Assembly: GCA_030762175.1 (NCBI GenBank)
Contig: CM060842.1
Coordinates: forward strand, 65,402,001 to 65,466,000
Direction of reading: 5' to 3'
Length of the DNA: 64,000 nt
Source of the DNA: Metallyticus violacea
Taxonomy: Eukaryota; Arthropoda; Insecta; Mantodea; Metallyticidae
The position numbers and the translations under genes are program-made. Shown here piece after piece: positions 23,025 to 34,670 of this stretch; within the stretch, counting starts at the first letter, position 1; every line of letters begins with the position of its first letter. Under the pieces are notes generated by a model. The model was given only the letters and a program-made list of their open reading frames with translations. It made no database searches and was not told the DNA's origin.

Positions 23025-23505
23025 TAAAACTAATGAGGCGGCTAAGGCGATAACTTTTGAGACTCGCAATTGAGAGATCCCGGGTTCAAATGCCTTGAAA
23101 CCGGCCATCCTGACTGATGGAAACACCTTGTTTTCCCAAGATTGCTTAGGCAAATGCTGCGATATATTTTTCCTATGCACAAATTTTCAGTTTTCCCATT
23201 TCTTCATTTTAATGATGTTGTTACAGGGTCGAAAGTGTCAGGCGAGGTGGGCTGGTGCTGTGTGCAGTAAAGACAATGGCTTGCGCTTTGGAAAGGTTTC
23301 TGCCTCGGCGCATGGAAGAGGCCTTCTGAGGTGCTTGTACTCTTGGAGGGGGAGGAAACTCCGACGATCTTGGGTGTTCTATCTGGAAGCATTGTTAGGC
23401 ATCCCGTCCATGACTCGCCGCCCGGCGTGTCTCACCTCACCTCTTCCTCCCAGAGGTGCTCCCAACAGGGGAGTATGCACAACCGGCCAGTCCTAGAGGA
23501 AGGCT
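23025..23505 (+). repeat. SINE-like family D, long copy
   Basis: A tRNA-like head ('ggcggctaaggcgataac' A-box region and 'cccgggttcaaatgcc' B-box) is followed by a body sharing 'ttttcccaag' and 'ttaggcaaatgc' elements with family B. A GC-rich 3' part ('catcccgtccatgactcgcc', 'cgcccggcgtgtctc', 'acaaccggccag') matches 60,050-60,170. Two copies with the same order show this is a repeat family of about 450 bp. The 133-codon open frame across it is not a gene. Confidence 0.7.
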
Positions 23506-25189
23506 AAATTATTGAAATGTTCTCTTCCTTATCAATCCATCCCAAAATGAGATAATGTAGAACGAAAGTAAATGTAAAGAATGAAAAATGCACAAAAGAA
23601 ATAACCCAGAAATGCAAGTATGGTTGAATTAAATATTATATTTAATATAATATGAAAATATATTTGCATGCAGGAATGGGCAACGTCCAGTGAACTAGTG
23701 GGTTGCAATTTGAATCGCTTCATTATACGTATCGACCGCAATCCAGAGCGTTATAACGCCATCGAACCCTCTCAGTTGTACTTTGCGGGCACAATATTAC
23801 TCGGATTTGGCTCGGCATGTTCGCCCGTTTTGCATGCCTCAAAGATTTACGAGTCATATAGTTATAGTACATTTTTTGGAATAAGTTAGCCGTAAGTTCA
23901 ATTTTAAGCTGAATTTTCAAGCCTATTGCATATACAGGTGTATTTGAATGATCACCTACGTCATGTGTGTACCAACTGGATTAAGTAATATTGCAGAATA
24001 ACCTTGGTAAAATCCATCTGTTTTCTTAAATGTGGGTCTTGATGTTGCCATGGTGATATTTAGTGTTATGAAAGATGCACATTAAGAGAATTTTACTAAT
24101 ACGATTTTCATGTATGGAAAAGTAAATGGAAACTTTTAACAGAAGAGGATCTTGTAGCAAGAAACATAATTGTCAGGGGCAAGGCCGGAACGTCTGCGAC
24201 AGTTGTTAGTATGGGTTGCAATATCTGCAATGAGGTGGTGGGAGACATTTTCAACAATTTCTCTATTGAGACAACAATTTAAACAATCAGTTAAAAGCTA
24301 TTATATAACTGTTGTTTTAGTTTGTTACTCTGCAATGCTACTTAGACCAGTTACACAAAAACAAAGTGTCTTGTTCCTGAACAGAGTACATGTATTCCTA
24401 TTTAAAAATTGTTCATAATCAGCTGTATATTCCCTTAAAGTCTGTAACAAAGTCACAGATACAGTTTGTATAAAAGTAATCAAATGCTTATATTGAATGT
24501 TTACATGTTACTCAATGCTCCTAAAATTGAGATCTAAAAATAAGTGCTTATAGTAATAAAGATTTGTTTTTCTTTAAAAACAGCTATCCTAAAATCTTTG
24601 TGGCTTAAAATTATACAATGTTCATTTTAACATGAACTTTGGACATACAGCAGTTTAGCAACTATTATATACTCATAGCCTAATATAACGAGAGCTCCAG
24701 AAGTTACGTTGAGAGAATCTACATTTGTTTTGACCTATTAGAGAATAAAATGGTAAAAAGAAAATAATATATCCATAAAATGCATTTACAGTTATGAATG
24801 TCCAGTCCAACATTATAATTTCTGCTAATAGTCGCATAGAAGGAGGTTGAAATAAAACTATTTACTGGAAACCCCTCCCCTCCATTTAAATTCTTTGGTA
24901 ATAAATTGAAAATAACTGAAGCATGATAACCTACAACACTAATTAAATGTACAATAATTAAAAACACAATTTTTAAAAGCAAATGACATTGGTTAAACTG
25001 GTTCCAATCACTATTACTATTTTGCTTAGTATTGTTTGGCTTGGAACTTTGAATTCAAAGGTCAATTAATGCATTTGACATCTTCAATTACCCGCCATGT
25101 TGATTATTGATTTATAGTGAGCACTGATGTTTAGGCCAAATAAGCTATAAAATATTCCAGTGCTATGCTCCGATGAAAACAATTGCACG
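23506..25189. other. no gene recognised
   Basis: AT-rich. Short frames such as 23,668-23,889 and 24,719-24,982 show no conserved motifs. Confidence 0.5.
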
Positions 25190-25385
25190 TAGGTTTCAAT
25201 ACCGGCCAGGATCGATGGATTTTTTCGGGCGTAAAAATACTAAGTATGGTTTACGGCACGAAAAAGAACCTCAAGCCTGAAAGAAGAAATCTCTGAGCAA
25301 AATTTACCGGCCATTTCACGCCCTGGACGGTGATGACCTGAGATAAGAGCGACCGTAAATAGAAAAATTAAAAGAAGAAGGGAAA
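25190..25385 (+). repeat. SINE family A copy with internal deletions
   Basis: Plus-strand copy starting near the B-box ('gtttcaataccggccagg'). It lacks the ~45-bp block containing 'cttccttcggaagg' and the 'cccgtgtcgtac' motif, which full copies have between 'taagtatgg' and 'tttacggcac'. About 12 bp around 'gagttgaatggg' are also missing. The tail is A-rich. Confidence 0.88.
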
Positions 25386-25914
25386 AAAAATGCACGTAGG
25401 TGCGATAAAATGGAAACGACAAAACTGTGGCGATAACAGCTGTGGTTTAGTGATATTCCTGATATCTTATAACGGAATGTAAACGTCATTCATGGGTGTA
25501 TTAAAAGTACTTGATAGTATCGTGTGCTAATACTGCAACAATCTTGAACATTACATATTCCATTCGCACGCTTTCATCACCATGAAATGATCAGTTTTCC
25601 GGGTATTTGGAGACATTAAAACAACTCCTCCTATAGTTTAACGGCAAGCTTCACTTAGCGACATTAGAAATAAACTTTTCAATAAAATTTAATTCGTTTT
25701 ATCAGAGTTTTATGTTGCCACGATCCTCTTTTACCAACCACCCCACTTGCAGCTTAGTACATTCCAAGCATATTAAACCTCTGTACATGAAACCTCTCTC
25801 TGGCAAGGCTTAGTTAAGCTTTGTACCCATGAAGCTGCGAACGAAACACACTGAAGCTTTTCGAACAGTGAGTTTGATAAGAGATCAGATGAGACAAGAT
25901 GCATGAAAGCACCA
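25386..25914. other. no gene recognised
   Basis: Ordinary AT-rich sequence with no repeats identified. Confidence 0.5.
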
Positions 25915-26130
25915 CAGAATATGAACAGTTTATTTCCATTTCTTGTAATCCATATATCGGCGAAACTAAGCAGAGGGTCGAAGACACCCAAAGAAAGAGC
26001 AGCAGTTCATCTTTAATATGGGTGAACTACTTACTGAACGGTAGGGTAAGCCATTCGGTATGCTTCCGTAGTAAGGTATTGAAACTCCGGCGAGATGTAA
26101 ACAATTACGAAACAAATTATCAAATCTAAG
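25915..26130 (+). pseudogene. possible GIY-YIG endonuclease remnant of a Penelope-like element
   Basis: An open frame contains ISISCNPYIGETKQRVEDTQ. This resembles the core 'I.C.C...YIGET.R....R' of GIY-YIG endonucleases at the C-terminus of Penelope-like retroelements. A downstream FRSKVLKLRRDVNNYE may match the 'F..t.vL......y..R...E' tail. The first half of the motif (GIY) and the reverse transcriptase were not found. The match is short, so this is tentative. Confidence 0.35.
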
Positions 26131-26591
26131 TACTGATCTCATTAAGCTGAGATTGTCCACACTTTTTGCAAGCACCTAAAGTGATTACTGATACTTCGAT
26201 TTACCTATTATTACGTACGGTGAAACGATATGAAATACCACGGGAGGGAACTTCAAAAACCATGTGTGTACTTCACACTAAAACAGAGCAAATTTGCTCA
26301 TATGCTAATGCACCAAGGCGCTTTAAACGTTCATCAAGGCATATACTTTTATTCTGGCATTGTGCCATATCCAAAGTCAATGGCGCTTGCACCAAAGCAA
26401 AGGGTAGTAGTTAAACAGATGTTTTGATGGTGAAAGTTATTACTGAAGTACCTTCATGTGTACTATTTACATTTGTTTATGATTTCAAACATGTTTTTAA
26501 TTCTGCACATGCTTTCCATTTAACTCCATTTCTCAAAGGAATGCAGTAGTAATTAATTTCATCGGCAGGTGCCAAAATTTAAACACGACAA

Positions 26592-26626
<35 letters not shown>

Positions 26627-27704
26627 TTCTTTGGCGTACATACATCATGTTATGGAAGCATTTGAGATGTGGACCCTTCCGACACCATGCAACTATTGGC
26701 GTCGTTTATCGTGACAGCTCACCTATGCTTTTAAACTAAGAAGTAGCACTCTAGCCCCCCCCCCCCCCCCCAAGTATAACTGCCATACTTTTGGATATAT
26801 ACAACACACGAATTGTACTCGTAGATTTGTTTCCCATTTTTCTATTTGCCTGATACTGTATCTTGATAAGTGCCATATGTTCTCGATGCGATTAATGAAA
26901 TAAATTCATGTTCGAGGAGAAATGGAAGGAGCTCGTTGGCACTGGTATTAGCATAGCATTCGCTTTTCGAGGAAACACTGGCAAAAACCACACCCGAACA
27001 ATATTTCCATTCGAGATTCGAAACCAGAGCCCGTTTGCTGGTACTGATATACCCTAATACCGCAGGTGTTGAACCAATAAGGAAACAGGAGGATAATTAT
27101 AAAAGCAATCGCGAATTTTCTCTCCCATCCCCCCCCCAAAAAACGTCTTAGTCTGTAGCACAAAGGTATCTAGGTTTTTACGCTCGTGGGCGCAGTTTTT
27201 AGTATAGTGCTGGTATACCCACTCCATAAACTGAATGCCCGCATCGGTAAACTGCCTTTCAGCTGCTGCCACGAAGTGATCCATCATTCTGTAACCGGTG
27301 CTTTGATGAAGTGTCCCGTGCGGAATCAACCTTCTGTAATCTTTTTGTGGATATTATCAAGTGTTCAGTTTTTGCGCTGCTGAAAAACTTCAATCTCAGC
27401 AGACTGTTTGGCTGTAATGGAGCTTGCCCTTCAAACTACTTTTAAACAAAGATGTCAAATATGCAAGTTTATTCCATAAAATGAAAAGACTTTCCTTGAG
27501 GATTTTCCTGGGCCCAGGTTCGATAAAAAGAAAGGGGAGAAGGGTTGCTTCGTCTGATCAAATATTGTCTTTCTGTTCGTAAAGCAAGAGCCTGTCACAG
27601 GTAGAATTATGATTCTAGACTGCATAAAAATTGGGCATTTTGGAGAAACATTTACCATCGTTATTCTTTTTAACATGCATTTTTTCCTATGGAATCCTTT
27701 GGAT
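26131..27704. other. no gene recognised; homopolymer tracts
   Basis: Contains a 31-base T-run (26,594-26,624), a C-run near 26,756-26,772 and another near 27,130. On the minus strand 27,150-27,300 reads ERQFTDAGIQFMEWVYQHYT, weakly like the C-terminal 'F..GI.KL..R..KC' region of mariner transposases, but nothing else supports this. Confidence 0.45.
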
Positions 27705-27885
27705 TCAAAATTCGCGAGTTCAAACCCCGTCAAGGTCGACAGATTTTTACGGACGTAAAAATCCGGAGTGTAAATTCCTCCGGACCAAACGTTTACGCCG
27801 TGGATTGTAGATTTACGGCATGCTGCCTGAAAATAGAGGCCCCTTGACAAAATTACTAGCCACTTCACGTTCAAACAATATCCCA
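27705..27885 (+). repeat. diverged SINE family A relative
   Basis: Follows the family A order with many differences: B-box 'gagttcaaaccccg', then 'gatttttacggacgtaaaaa', 'attcctccgga', 'acgccgtggattgtag', 'atttacggca' and 'ccacttcacg'. The blocks align with the standard copies, but divergence is much higher than between the other copies. It is either an old copy or a distinct subfamily. Confidence 0.7.
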
Positions 27886-28933
27886 TAACTTTGGAAGACG
27901 CTTCAGGCTATGGTTTGACTACCTCTGTTAACACCTATATGTGCTAAGTGTAACTATATTCCACGAGGATCCGGAACAAGTCTTTGGCCTAATCCCTCTA
28001 TTTTTATAAAGAAAATGCGAAATTGCACTATTTATTTAGAAAGTTTGAAATGAAGTGCAATGTACCTATTACCTGTATATTTAATGTTAGATGACAGCCA
28101 AGGAATTATCGTTGGTTAGAACAGAGTCTGCCAACAACATATGAGTAAGCGATAGCGAACGGGTTGACGTTAATTAGCGACCACTGAGGAAGGAGAGAAG
28201 GTTCTATCTGCTTAAGTTATTTAATCTGTTTATACCCATTAACAATGCAGCCATCCAAAGCTTTCTGTTTAAGTGTGTCTGCTATGTCCCTATAAGGTTA
28301 AGCTTTCGTTCTGTTTTGCTTACAGATCACGGTGGTAGAAAAAACACCAACAGGAATAGATGTAAATAGTTAGCAGCGATCCCATCAAAATCAACAAACA
28401 TAAAATAAACGTTAATAAAAACGGAAAAATAAAACAAATAATTAAAAATTGTCTGCTTACGTAACAAGTTCCCACGTCTACTCTTCCGATAAATTAATCA
28501 ACCAACCACAGTTTTCTATTTTGTCTTGAGTCGGATTCTGCTTGCGAGATTTAACGATGTAATTATAGGTTTTGTAATTAGATTTCATTTATAAACAAAA
28601 CAATTCCCTTTTAAATGTGTAGTGAAGTAAATATTTTCTTCTTTGCCGCTACTGAATTATTGAATAATTTAAATGTAACAATGTAAGATCTCTAACTGGT
28701 CCCGGCCATTTTTAGTTATGACAAATAACGATTTCCAGACAAATCATTAACTTCGTCCACTATATTAATCGATTTATATTACACTAATACTTTTACTTCA
28801 GCTGATCTCTTCATCTGAACCTAAGTTAAGCTAACTAGCTCTTATTCGACACATTAGTAGTTTCCTACTAGAATTTTTTAGCCACCAAACACGAAATAAA
28901 TTCAAATCATCAGCTTTTAATTGTGCTTGGTTC
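27886..28933. other. no gene recognised
   Basis: AT-rich, without open frames of note or repeats identified. Confidence 0.5.
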
Positions 28934-28946
28934 CAGACCCCAAAGG

Positions 28947-29235
28947 TTTGGTTTGTTTATGGACGCTCTTTAACATCTCAGGTCATCAGCGTTCCATTCA
29001 ATTCAGGGCGTGAAACGGCCGACAAATTTTGCTCAGAGGCCTCTTCTTTCAGGCTTGAGGCTCTTTTTCGTGCCGTAAATGTACGACATGGGACCCACGG
29101 CTTTAGTTCCCTTCCGAAGGAAGCCATACTTACGATTTTTACGCCCGAAAAAATCCATCGGTTCTGGCCGGGCTCGAACCCGCAACCTTGGGCATAGGAG
29201 GCAAATATGATTACCACTACACCACCAGGACCGAC
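28947..29235 (-). repeat. SINE family A, full-length copy with target duplication
   Basis: Complete minus-strand copy with the head at the right end ('accactacaccaccaggacc'), B-box 'gggctcgaaccc' (plus-strand reading) and the standard body. The direct repeat 'cagaccccaaagg' occurs at 28,934-28,946 and 29,235-29,247, overlapping the last head base by one. The clean duplication indicates a fairly recent insertion by target-primed reverse transcription. Confidence 0.95.
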
Positions 29236-29247
29236 AGACCCCAAAGG

Positions 29248-29977
29248 GCACGGTATGCAGCTGGTATGTGTGATTCATTCAATTTGTACAGTTAGTCTTA
29301 CTGCAAGTCCTGATATTCTCGGAATGAGGCGTAAAACAAAAATGAAATGCGCCAAATCACGGAACATGTGCAATAGACGAGTTTCTTTGGTGGAAATCAG
29401 ATTCTGATGTAAGAGAAGACAGTGTCAGGTTATCACCTCCTATACTTTATGTATAATATTAATAATTTAAGGAACAAGATTTTTTTTTTTTAATACAGTG
29501 AGTTAGTTAAGGGGAAATCTTCCTTACGTACACATCACTTTCAGAGTGGTCACTGCGAAACTGAAAGAATTCCAAGCCTGTTTTGCAATCTCCTAGCCAT
29601 ACTGAACGAATTTGCATATTCGTAATAAAGATAGCTGCGAACCTTATCGGCATCGCGTAGAGGAAACAACTGGACTCATACATGTGCCTTTCTTATCAAA
29701 CAAGTTAAATTTAAACGCTTGTAGCCAACACTAGAATGGGTTACGTATTTTATGCCACAAAGTGCACTGTGCCCCATACAATTTTGCTCGGTTAATATGG
29801 CGGTGGACAAAGTTTTCTTAAGTATTATTTCTGTTTGGACTCCAATTTCTGGGTTGAGACAAGATCAGGACGTCTGCATGTGTTTACTAAATGGTCTCTA
29901 TCTGGTTTTCGTGGTACTGCAAAAATAGCAACAAAATGTATTCTTCCGCAGGTGACTGTAATGGAGAAATGATGGCA
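29248..29977. other. no gene recognised
   Basis: Ordinary sequence between a SINE and a mariner. T-run near 29,481. Confidence 0.5.
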
Positions 29978-29979
29978 TA

Positions 29980-31166
29980 CGAGGGTAGGTCCATAAGTTT
30001 CCGGCCGATAAGGATTATCCCTTCACAAAACCCTTATCTGATTCATACCTCATCTGTTAAGTAAATAATTGCAGCTGTTAACTTCCGCCCCGATGTGTTC
30101 AGTTGTTCAGATACAGTCGCATAAAGAAGGTTATGTGCAGAAGATTGTGAAATGTTCAAAATGGAGGAACTTAAAAAAAAAAAAAAAGGCTACTCCAAAT
30201 GCAATTGAACAGCGATTGGACGGTGTACATGGGCAAACGTCCCCCTCATATTCTACCGTAAACGATTGGTCCAAACTTTTTCCAATGGGTCGAGAAAGCA
30301 TTGAAGACGAAAAGCGTGCAGGTCGGTCCTTGGAGGTAATCACTCCTGAAAACATCGCTCTTGTGGAAGGAAGAATTATGGAAGGCTGGCGGCTCAAAGT
30401 TGCAGAAATAGCAGCAAGATTGGGCCTTTTTAAAACAACAGTCCTTCGAATTATGCATCAACATTTACACATGAATAATATTAGTTCAAGATGGGTGCCT
30501 ACACTTCTTTCCTCAGTCCAAAAGCAACGAGTCATCTGTTGTCAGGTATTTTTGGAGCTTTGCCGTCTACTATGATCCCTTGTCCAAAAGAGAATCAATG
30601 GAGTGGTGTAAACCTGGCAAAACACCGCTTCTAAAGGTCGCTCAGTCAACCAACAGGATCATGGCCACATCTTTTGGGACTGTGAAGGAATACTCTTCAT
30701 TGATTTCAAGGAGAGGAACACCACAGTAAATGGGGAGTACTATGCTGGCCTACTGCACAGACTACGTGCTTCCATCAAAGAGAAAAGCGAGAATAGCTGA
30801 GTGGTGGTGTGCGCCGTCTTCACGACAATACGCCTGTGCATACAGCTCTTGTTGCAAAGGAAGTTATGAAGAAATGCGGCTTCAAGATCAATCAACCACC
30901 CTATTGCCCATATCTAGCTCCCAGTGACTATTTCCTCTTCTTAAAACTTAAGAAGGACCTTTGAAGAAGGATATTTAAATGTGACAAGAAGTGCTGGATG
31001 GTGTTTATGCCCATTTTTCAGAGGACTTCTATTTTTGTGGGGTGGGGGTTGAAATGTAAATTCAAAGATGTGGGAAGTGCATTCAATACAGAATATTGAA
31101 AAGTGAAATGTAGTTTTTGTGTTTATCATACCTAGAAAATGGTTAGGCAGCAAACTTATGGACATG

Positions 31167-31172
<6 letters not shown>
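29980..31172 (+). mobile_element. mariner element, both terminal repeats present
   Basis: The left end reads 'cgagggtaggtccataagtt' and the right end is its inverse ('aacttatggacatgccctcg'). The left flank has TA at 29,978-29,979. The right flank begins TG and runs straight into a (GT)n microsatellite, so the right TA has mutated or been replaced. The length of 1,193 bp is a little below the family norm of ~1.3 kb. The sequence at 1-110 is another copy of this family. Confidence 0.92.
30069..30990 (+). pseudogene. mariner transposase, broken
   Basis: The DNA-binding half is a single 168-codon frame (30,069-30,575): YSTVNDWSKLF and the second helix-turn-helix LKVAEIAARLGLFKTTVLRI. An A-run at 30,172-30,187 sits in its start. 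Downstream pieces are frameshifted. YYDPLSKRESMEWCKPGK (about 30,567-30,620) follows a lost first catalytic motif (the GDETW Asp is gone). DCEGILFIDFKERNTTV lies at about 30,680-30,727. HDNTPVHTALVAKEVMKKCG (about 30,822-30,881) keeps the HDN Asp. PYCPYLAPSDYFLFLKLKK (about 30,901-30,957) keeps the last Asp. Confidence 0.9.

Positions 31173-31216
<44 letters not shown>
31172..31216. repeat. (GT)n microsatellite
   Basis: About 22 GT units lying exactly between the right terminal repeat of a mariner and the start of a partial SINE family A copy. Confidence 0.97.
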
Positions 31217-31217
<1 letters not shown>

Positions 31218-31312
31218 CTTTACTTTCCTTCCGAAGGAAGCCATACTTAGGATTTTTACGCCCGAAAAAATCCATCGATCCTGGCCGGGTTTGAACCCGC
31301 GACCTTGGGTTA
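31217..31312 (-). repeat. SINE family A fragment
   Basis: Contains only the middle of the repeat: 'tccttccgaaggaagcc', 'ggatttttacgcccgaaaaa', the B-box 'gggtttgaaccc' and 'gcgaccttggg'. It ends before the A-box and is cut on the other side by the (GT)n run. Confidence 0.9.
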
Positions 31313-32640
31313 GAGAGAGAGTGTACACATGTGTTATAATAATTATTAAAAGATGCCTTACAAAATAAAAAAACATTTTTCTTTGCGTATCAAGCACATT
31401 ATTGGGCTCAAACAACTAATAAAATCTTATTTATGCATGACCTTTTGTTTAAACTAAAGAAAATTACAGCTTGAAATGGCGAAGGCAACGGCCAAAGATA
31501 TGTGATTAGGAGTTCATAGTGTAGATTGGAGATTGAGCAGATCATCTAAGCTTCATGTTACATACGGCATATTAACAGGTTAGTTTATCATCACAGCAAC
31601 AGTCTTGGGCGAGCAATTCACCTGAAATTATTTTCTGCTGATTCTAGAGCATGGAAGGAAAGGCAGTCTACTATAAACACGAGCGAAAGAGGTCAGTATG
31701 GGAATATGTTTGGTGATAACATCAAGTCGCTACAGCGTGAATGATAAAAAGGATTCTGTCATGAAAGTTACGGTAATAAGGGGAATTCATTAGGAGATCA
31801 CTATCTTTCGCCTATCAGCATTAAAGTTAGTAGTCACATTGAAAACATTGATACTCGATAGGTCTTCACATCGTTTTTTTAACAAAGTATATCTATTACA
31901 GACTACCTACAAGAACATAAAACTGAAGAAAGCGTATTATTAACCAAGATCCGAAAGATATTTTATGGAAGAGCGTTGTGGTAAAGCTTCTTGCATTCAC
32001 CCGCTAAAGGTATTTGCCCCCCCCCCCCCAATTTAAGGATACCCAGAATAAATTCTTGAAAGTTTTAACTGAGAATACTAGTTTTAAATTTAAACCTTAA
32101 GTTGCTGATGTTAGACAATTTCTCTAAATATCATTAACACAGTCTTTATGATTTAAAAGTTACAGCCATAATAAAATATCATTTTTCATCCGGTCACCAA
32201 AAAGTTTTATGTGCAACACACATTATATTTTACTCCCATAATTTTTCAACTAGCTCATAAATTTGTTTCATTATGTTCTTTTATATATAAACTTGTCTTC
32301 TTGCCATAGAAAGACTCCACGAGTTCGAAATATAGCGATCTCAAGTGTGACTTTTTCTTAGTGTTTTATCCTTTTCTACTATTAGTTAATTTGTTACATT
32401 ATTAATAGTGTTACTTTATTTTTATTTTATATATATATATATGAAAAATAAATTTAAGTTTCAACGTTAAATATTTGCAAATATTGGAATTAAATTTTGA
32501 AGAAAAAGAAAGCAAATATTACTTGAAATAAAAGCCAATAATCAGTCTGCAATACAAAAATTTCCGCGAGGAGCATTTTGAAGGAGTGATAAAAACTTCA
32601 AGCGTGAGAAATATTTGCATATTCCTGTTAACAAAGATAA
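31313..32640. other. no gene recognised
   Basis: AT-rich. Poly-C tract near 32,017-32,029 and a short AT repeat near 32,430. Confidence 0.5.
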
Positions 32641-32735
32641 GTAAAGCTCGATATCACTCCAGAACTCGAACCACGGTTCCTCGGCTTGGTGTGCCGAAGC
32701 CATTACCATGCCCTGCCCAACCGTAGCCGCGGATC
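32641..32735 (-). repeat. SINE family C head, copy 1
   Basis: The minus strand reads 'cttcggcacaccaagccgag' followed by B-box 'gtggttcgagttc'. The same layout occurs at 32,881-32,980 and at 39,765-39,870 on the other strand ('cagcacggcaagtcgaagat' then 'atggttcaagtcccgg'). A tRNA-derived repeat family is the simplest explanation; bodies are poorly conserved. Confidence 0.55.
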
Positions 32736-32880
32736 TCTCGGAGTCTATTATACCCTGGAGACTTCAATGATTATTTCGTTGCAGAGATCTTATCTTTAAC
32801 CTTAAGAGTATTTATGACTAAAACTTCACAGCTCCCACACAGGGGTTAATTTATTTGAAATGTGGTACGCTAAGATTTGA

Positions 32881-32980
32881 AACAAGAATCAGATAAGAGA
32901 AACTCGAAGTTATGGCCGGCATTCGAACTAGGATTTTCGGCTTACCGTGCCGAGTCTCTTATAATATCTTACTGTGACCC
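32881..32980 (-). repeat. SINE family C head, copy 2
   Basis: On the minus strand 'ctcggcacggtaagccgaaa' is followed by B-box-like 'tagttcgaatgccggcc' and a 'cgagtttctcttatctgatt' body. The body resembles the copy at 39,765-39,870, where 'ttctcatttctgataac' follows the head. Confidence 0.55.
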
Positions 32981-33611
32981 CAAACCTTATTGTAACACAC
33001 GGCTTGTGTGAAAAAATCGCATGCCACAGAAAGAACGTTTAGAAGATTTCGATATACTGTTACAACTTAGGAAGGTTTGAGTTATATTTTAACTGAAAAA
33101 AAAATTCAAAAAATTACTAAAAAATTCACTTATGGATGCAGCAATATGAAATTGAATGAATTGATTGATAACACCTTATTCACCAGATTTAGGATTTACC
33201 CGCCTCAAAAATCACTGATTTCCGGGGAAACAAAAGTTTAAAAAAGCTTTAGTCGAATGAAAAAATACAAGCATTATGAGTGGTTTTGCAAAGGACAACT
33301 TTCCCTTTTAACATATTTGTGTACGAGTGCTCTGCTAAGTGCATACAGTTTAAAGGTAATCATGTTAAACGTAATGGATAGTGTCCTTATACAATAGGCT
33401 ACTTAAGCAATAACGTCTCTGATTCAAACCCACAATGTAGTTGCCATATTCCACCCTGAATCAGCAGTCGCCTTTGAAAAGCTTTTTATCTATGATGCTA
33501 AAATCTGTTACAGTGCCTACCTGTTATCGGTAATTACTTGCAACTTTGTCGTGGTATTTTCATAATTCATCTATTATTTTAAACAAATGTTTAAGTGTCA
33601 AAAATGTGACA
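32981..33611. other. no gene recognised
   Basis: AT-rich. An isolated B-box-like word near 33,421 has no A-box partner. Confidence 0.5.
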
Positions 33612-33819
33612 TCCATCACAGGCGGTAGCCATTGATAGGGTGAAACGAAATGATAAAATGGAAAATGAATTTTGTTTGAAAAGGAAGCGTTCCTAACCAA
33701 GATTAAGGTACCTTACCGGTATTTAGCATCGATGTTTCAAGAAAACCTGGGAAAATCCTCAGTCAGAGAATACGATTCTGGCGGGATTCGAACCTAAGCG
33801 ACCTCTGCCACCCGTGTCG
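33612..33819 (-). repeat. SINE family B copy
   Basis: Shares 'catcacaggcggt', 'gaaacgaaatgataaa', 'gaaaacctgggaaaa', 'ctggcgggattcgaacc' (inverse of the B-box) and 'cacccgtgtcg' with other family B copies. The head lies at the right end. Moderately diverged. Confidence 0.8.
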
Positions 33820-34389
33820 ATACTCATCAGTTGCATCGGTGATAACATCTTAACATCTATTACCGGTTTCTAACACATACATACACACTTTATGTATATA
33901 TACACATTATCCTTTACATGTATTATTAAAGATTTTTATTAGTCCTTTATTTAAAAAAAAATTAGTGTTAAACCAAACGCAATTATTCTATATTAATGTA
34001 TTTAAAGGACATTTCTTGAAAAAGTTCAATTTTATTTACCAATTAAATACATTACTAAAATTACATTAGATGCGATAAAAGAATATTTGCACTTCTGGAA
34101 GATTAAAGCCTCGAGTATACAGAATATTAAAACTGTTGGAACAAGGAATGATGGAAAGGGATAAATTCCGACATTTTGATACAATTACCCGAAAGTAAAA
34201 TAATCAGTTGGCATACTTGGTTTAATTAGCGGTGTTTTTTCTTCAGTTAAACAACATCGGTGATTTTGAAGGGACGGAAGCTTAGTTTCATCAAGAAATT
34301 CAAATGTGTCATGGACCAGAGCGGTGACTATACTTAAGTGTTATAGCTGCTCTTAGTCGGGAAACTGGAGTCCGGAAAGCAACTTCGAC
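33820..34389. other. no gene recognised
   Basis: AT-rich, no features identified. Confidence 0.5.
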
Positions 34390-34670
34390 ATACTCCAGTG
34401 AACTCGACTAGCTATGCGTCAGAGGAGCTTGAACAACGTGTTGCCCACCGTGGTTGTCAGCGCCCGAATGATCGTATGTGTGCAGATGCCGGGGTACCTT
34501 CTCGGCCGAGATCGGGAGAGCGCCCGTGTGACGCCCTAGTCGTAGTAACGTACCTCATTCAGTTGAGGTCGGGCCTCCGTGCGAGGCGGACGCTGGGCTA
34601 CGGCTGGGGATCTCGGACTTCCGCGGCCACGTGCGATCCCTCCTCGCTGGAGAAAACGTGAACTGAGGCT
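34390..34670. other. GC- and CpG-rich island
   Basis: About 280 bp with roughly two dozen CpGs, in strong contrast to its surroundings. On the minus strand a donor-like GAG/GTACGT lies near 34,544-34,552, after a GC-rich stretch that could be a 5' untranslated exon. This is also upstream of, and on the same strand as, the exon at 22,139-22,290, but no link can be shown. The 87-codon plus-strand frame has no recognised domain. Confidence 0.35.

Noticed and set aside
23095..23496. 133-codon plus-strand frame as a gene
   Set aside because: It lies wholly in a SINE-like repeat whose second copy at 59.8-60.2 kb shares the DNA order but not the protein frame.
26950..27330. Mariner C-terminal domain on the minus strand
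   Set aside because: Only one short segment (FTDAGIQFMEWVYQ) is weakly similar, with no catalytic motifs or terminal repeats nearby.
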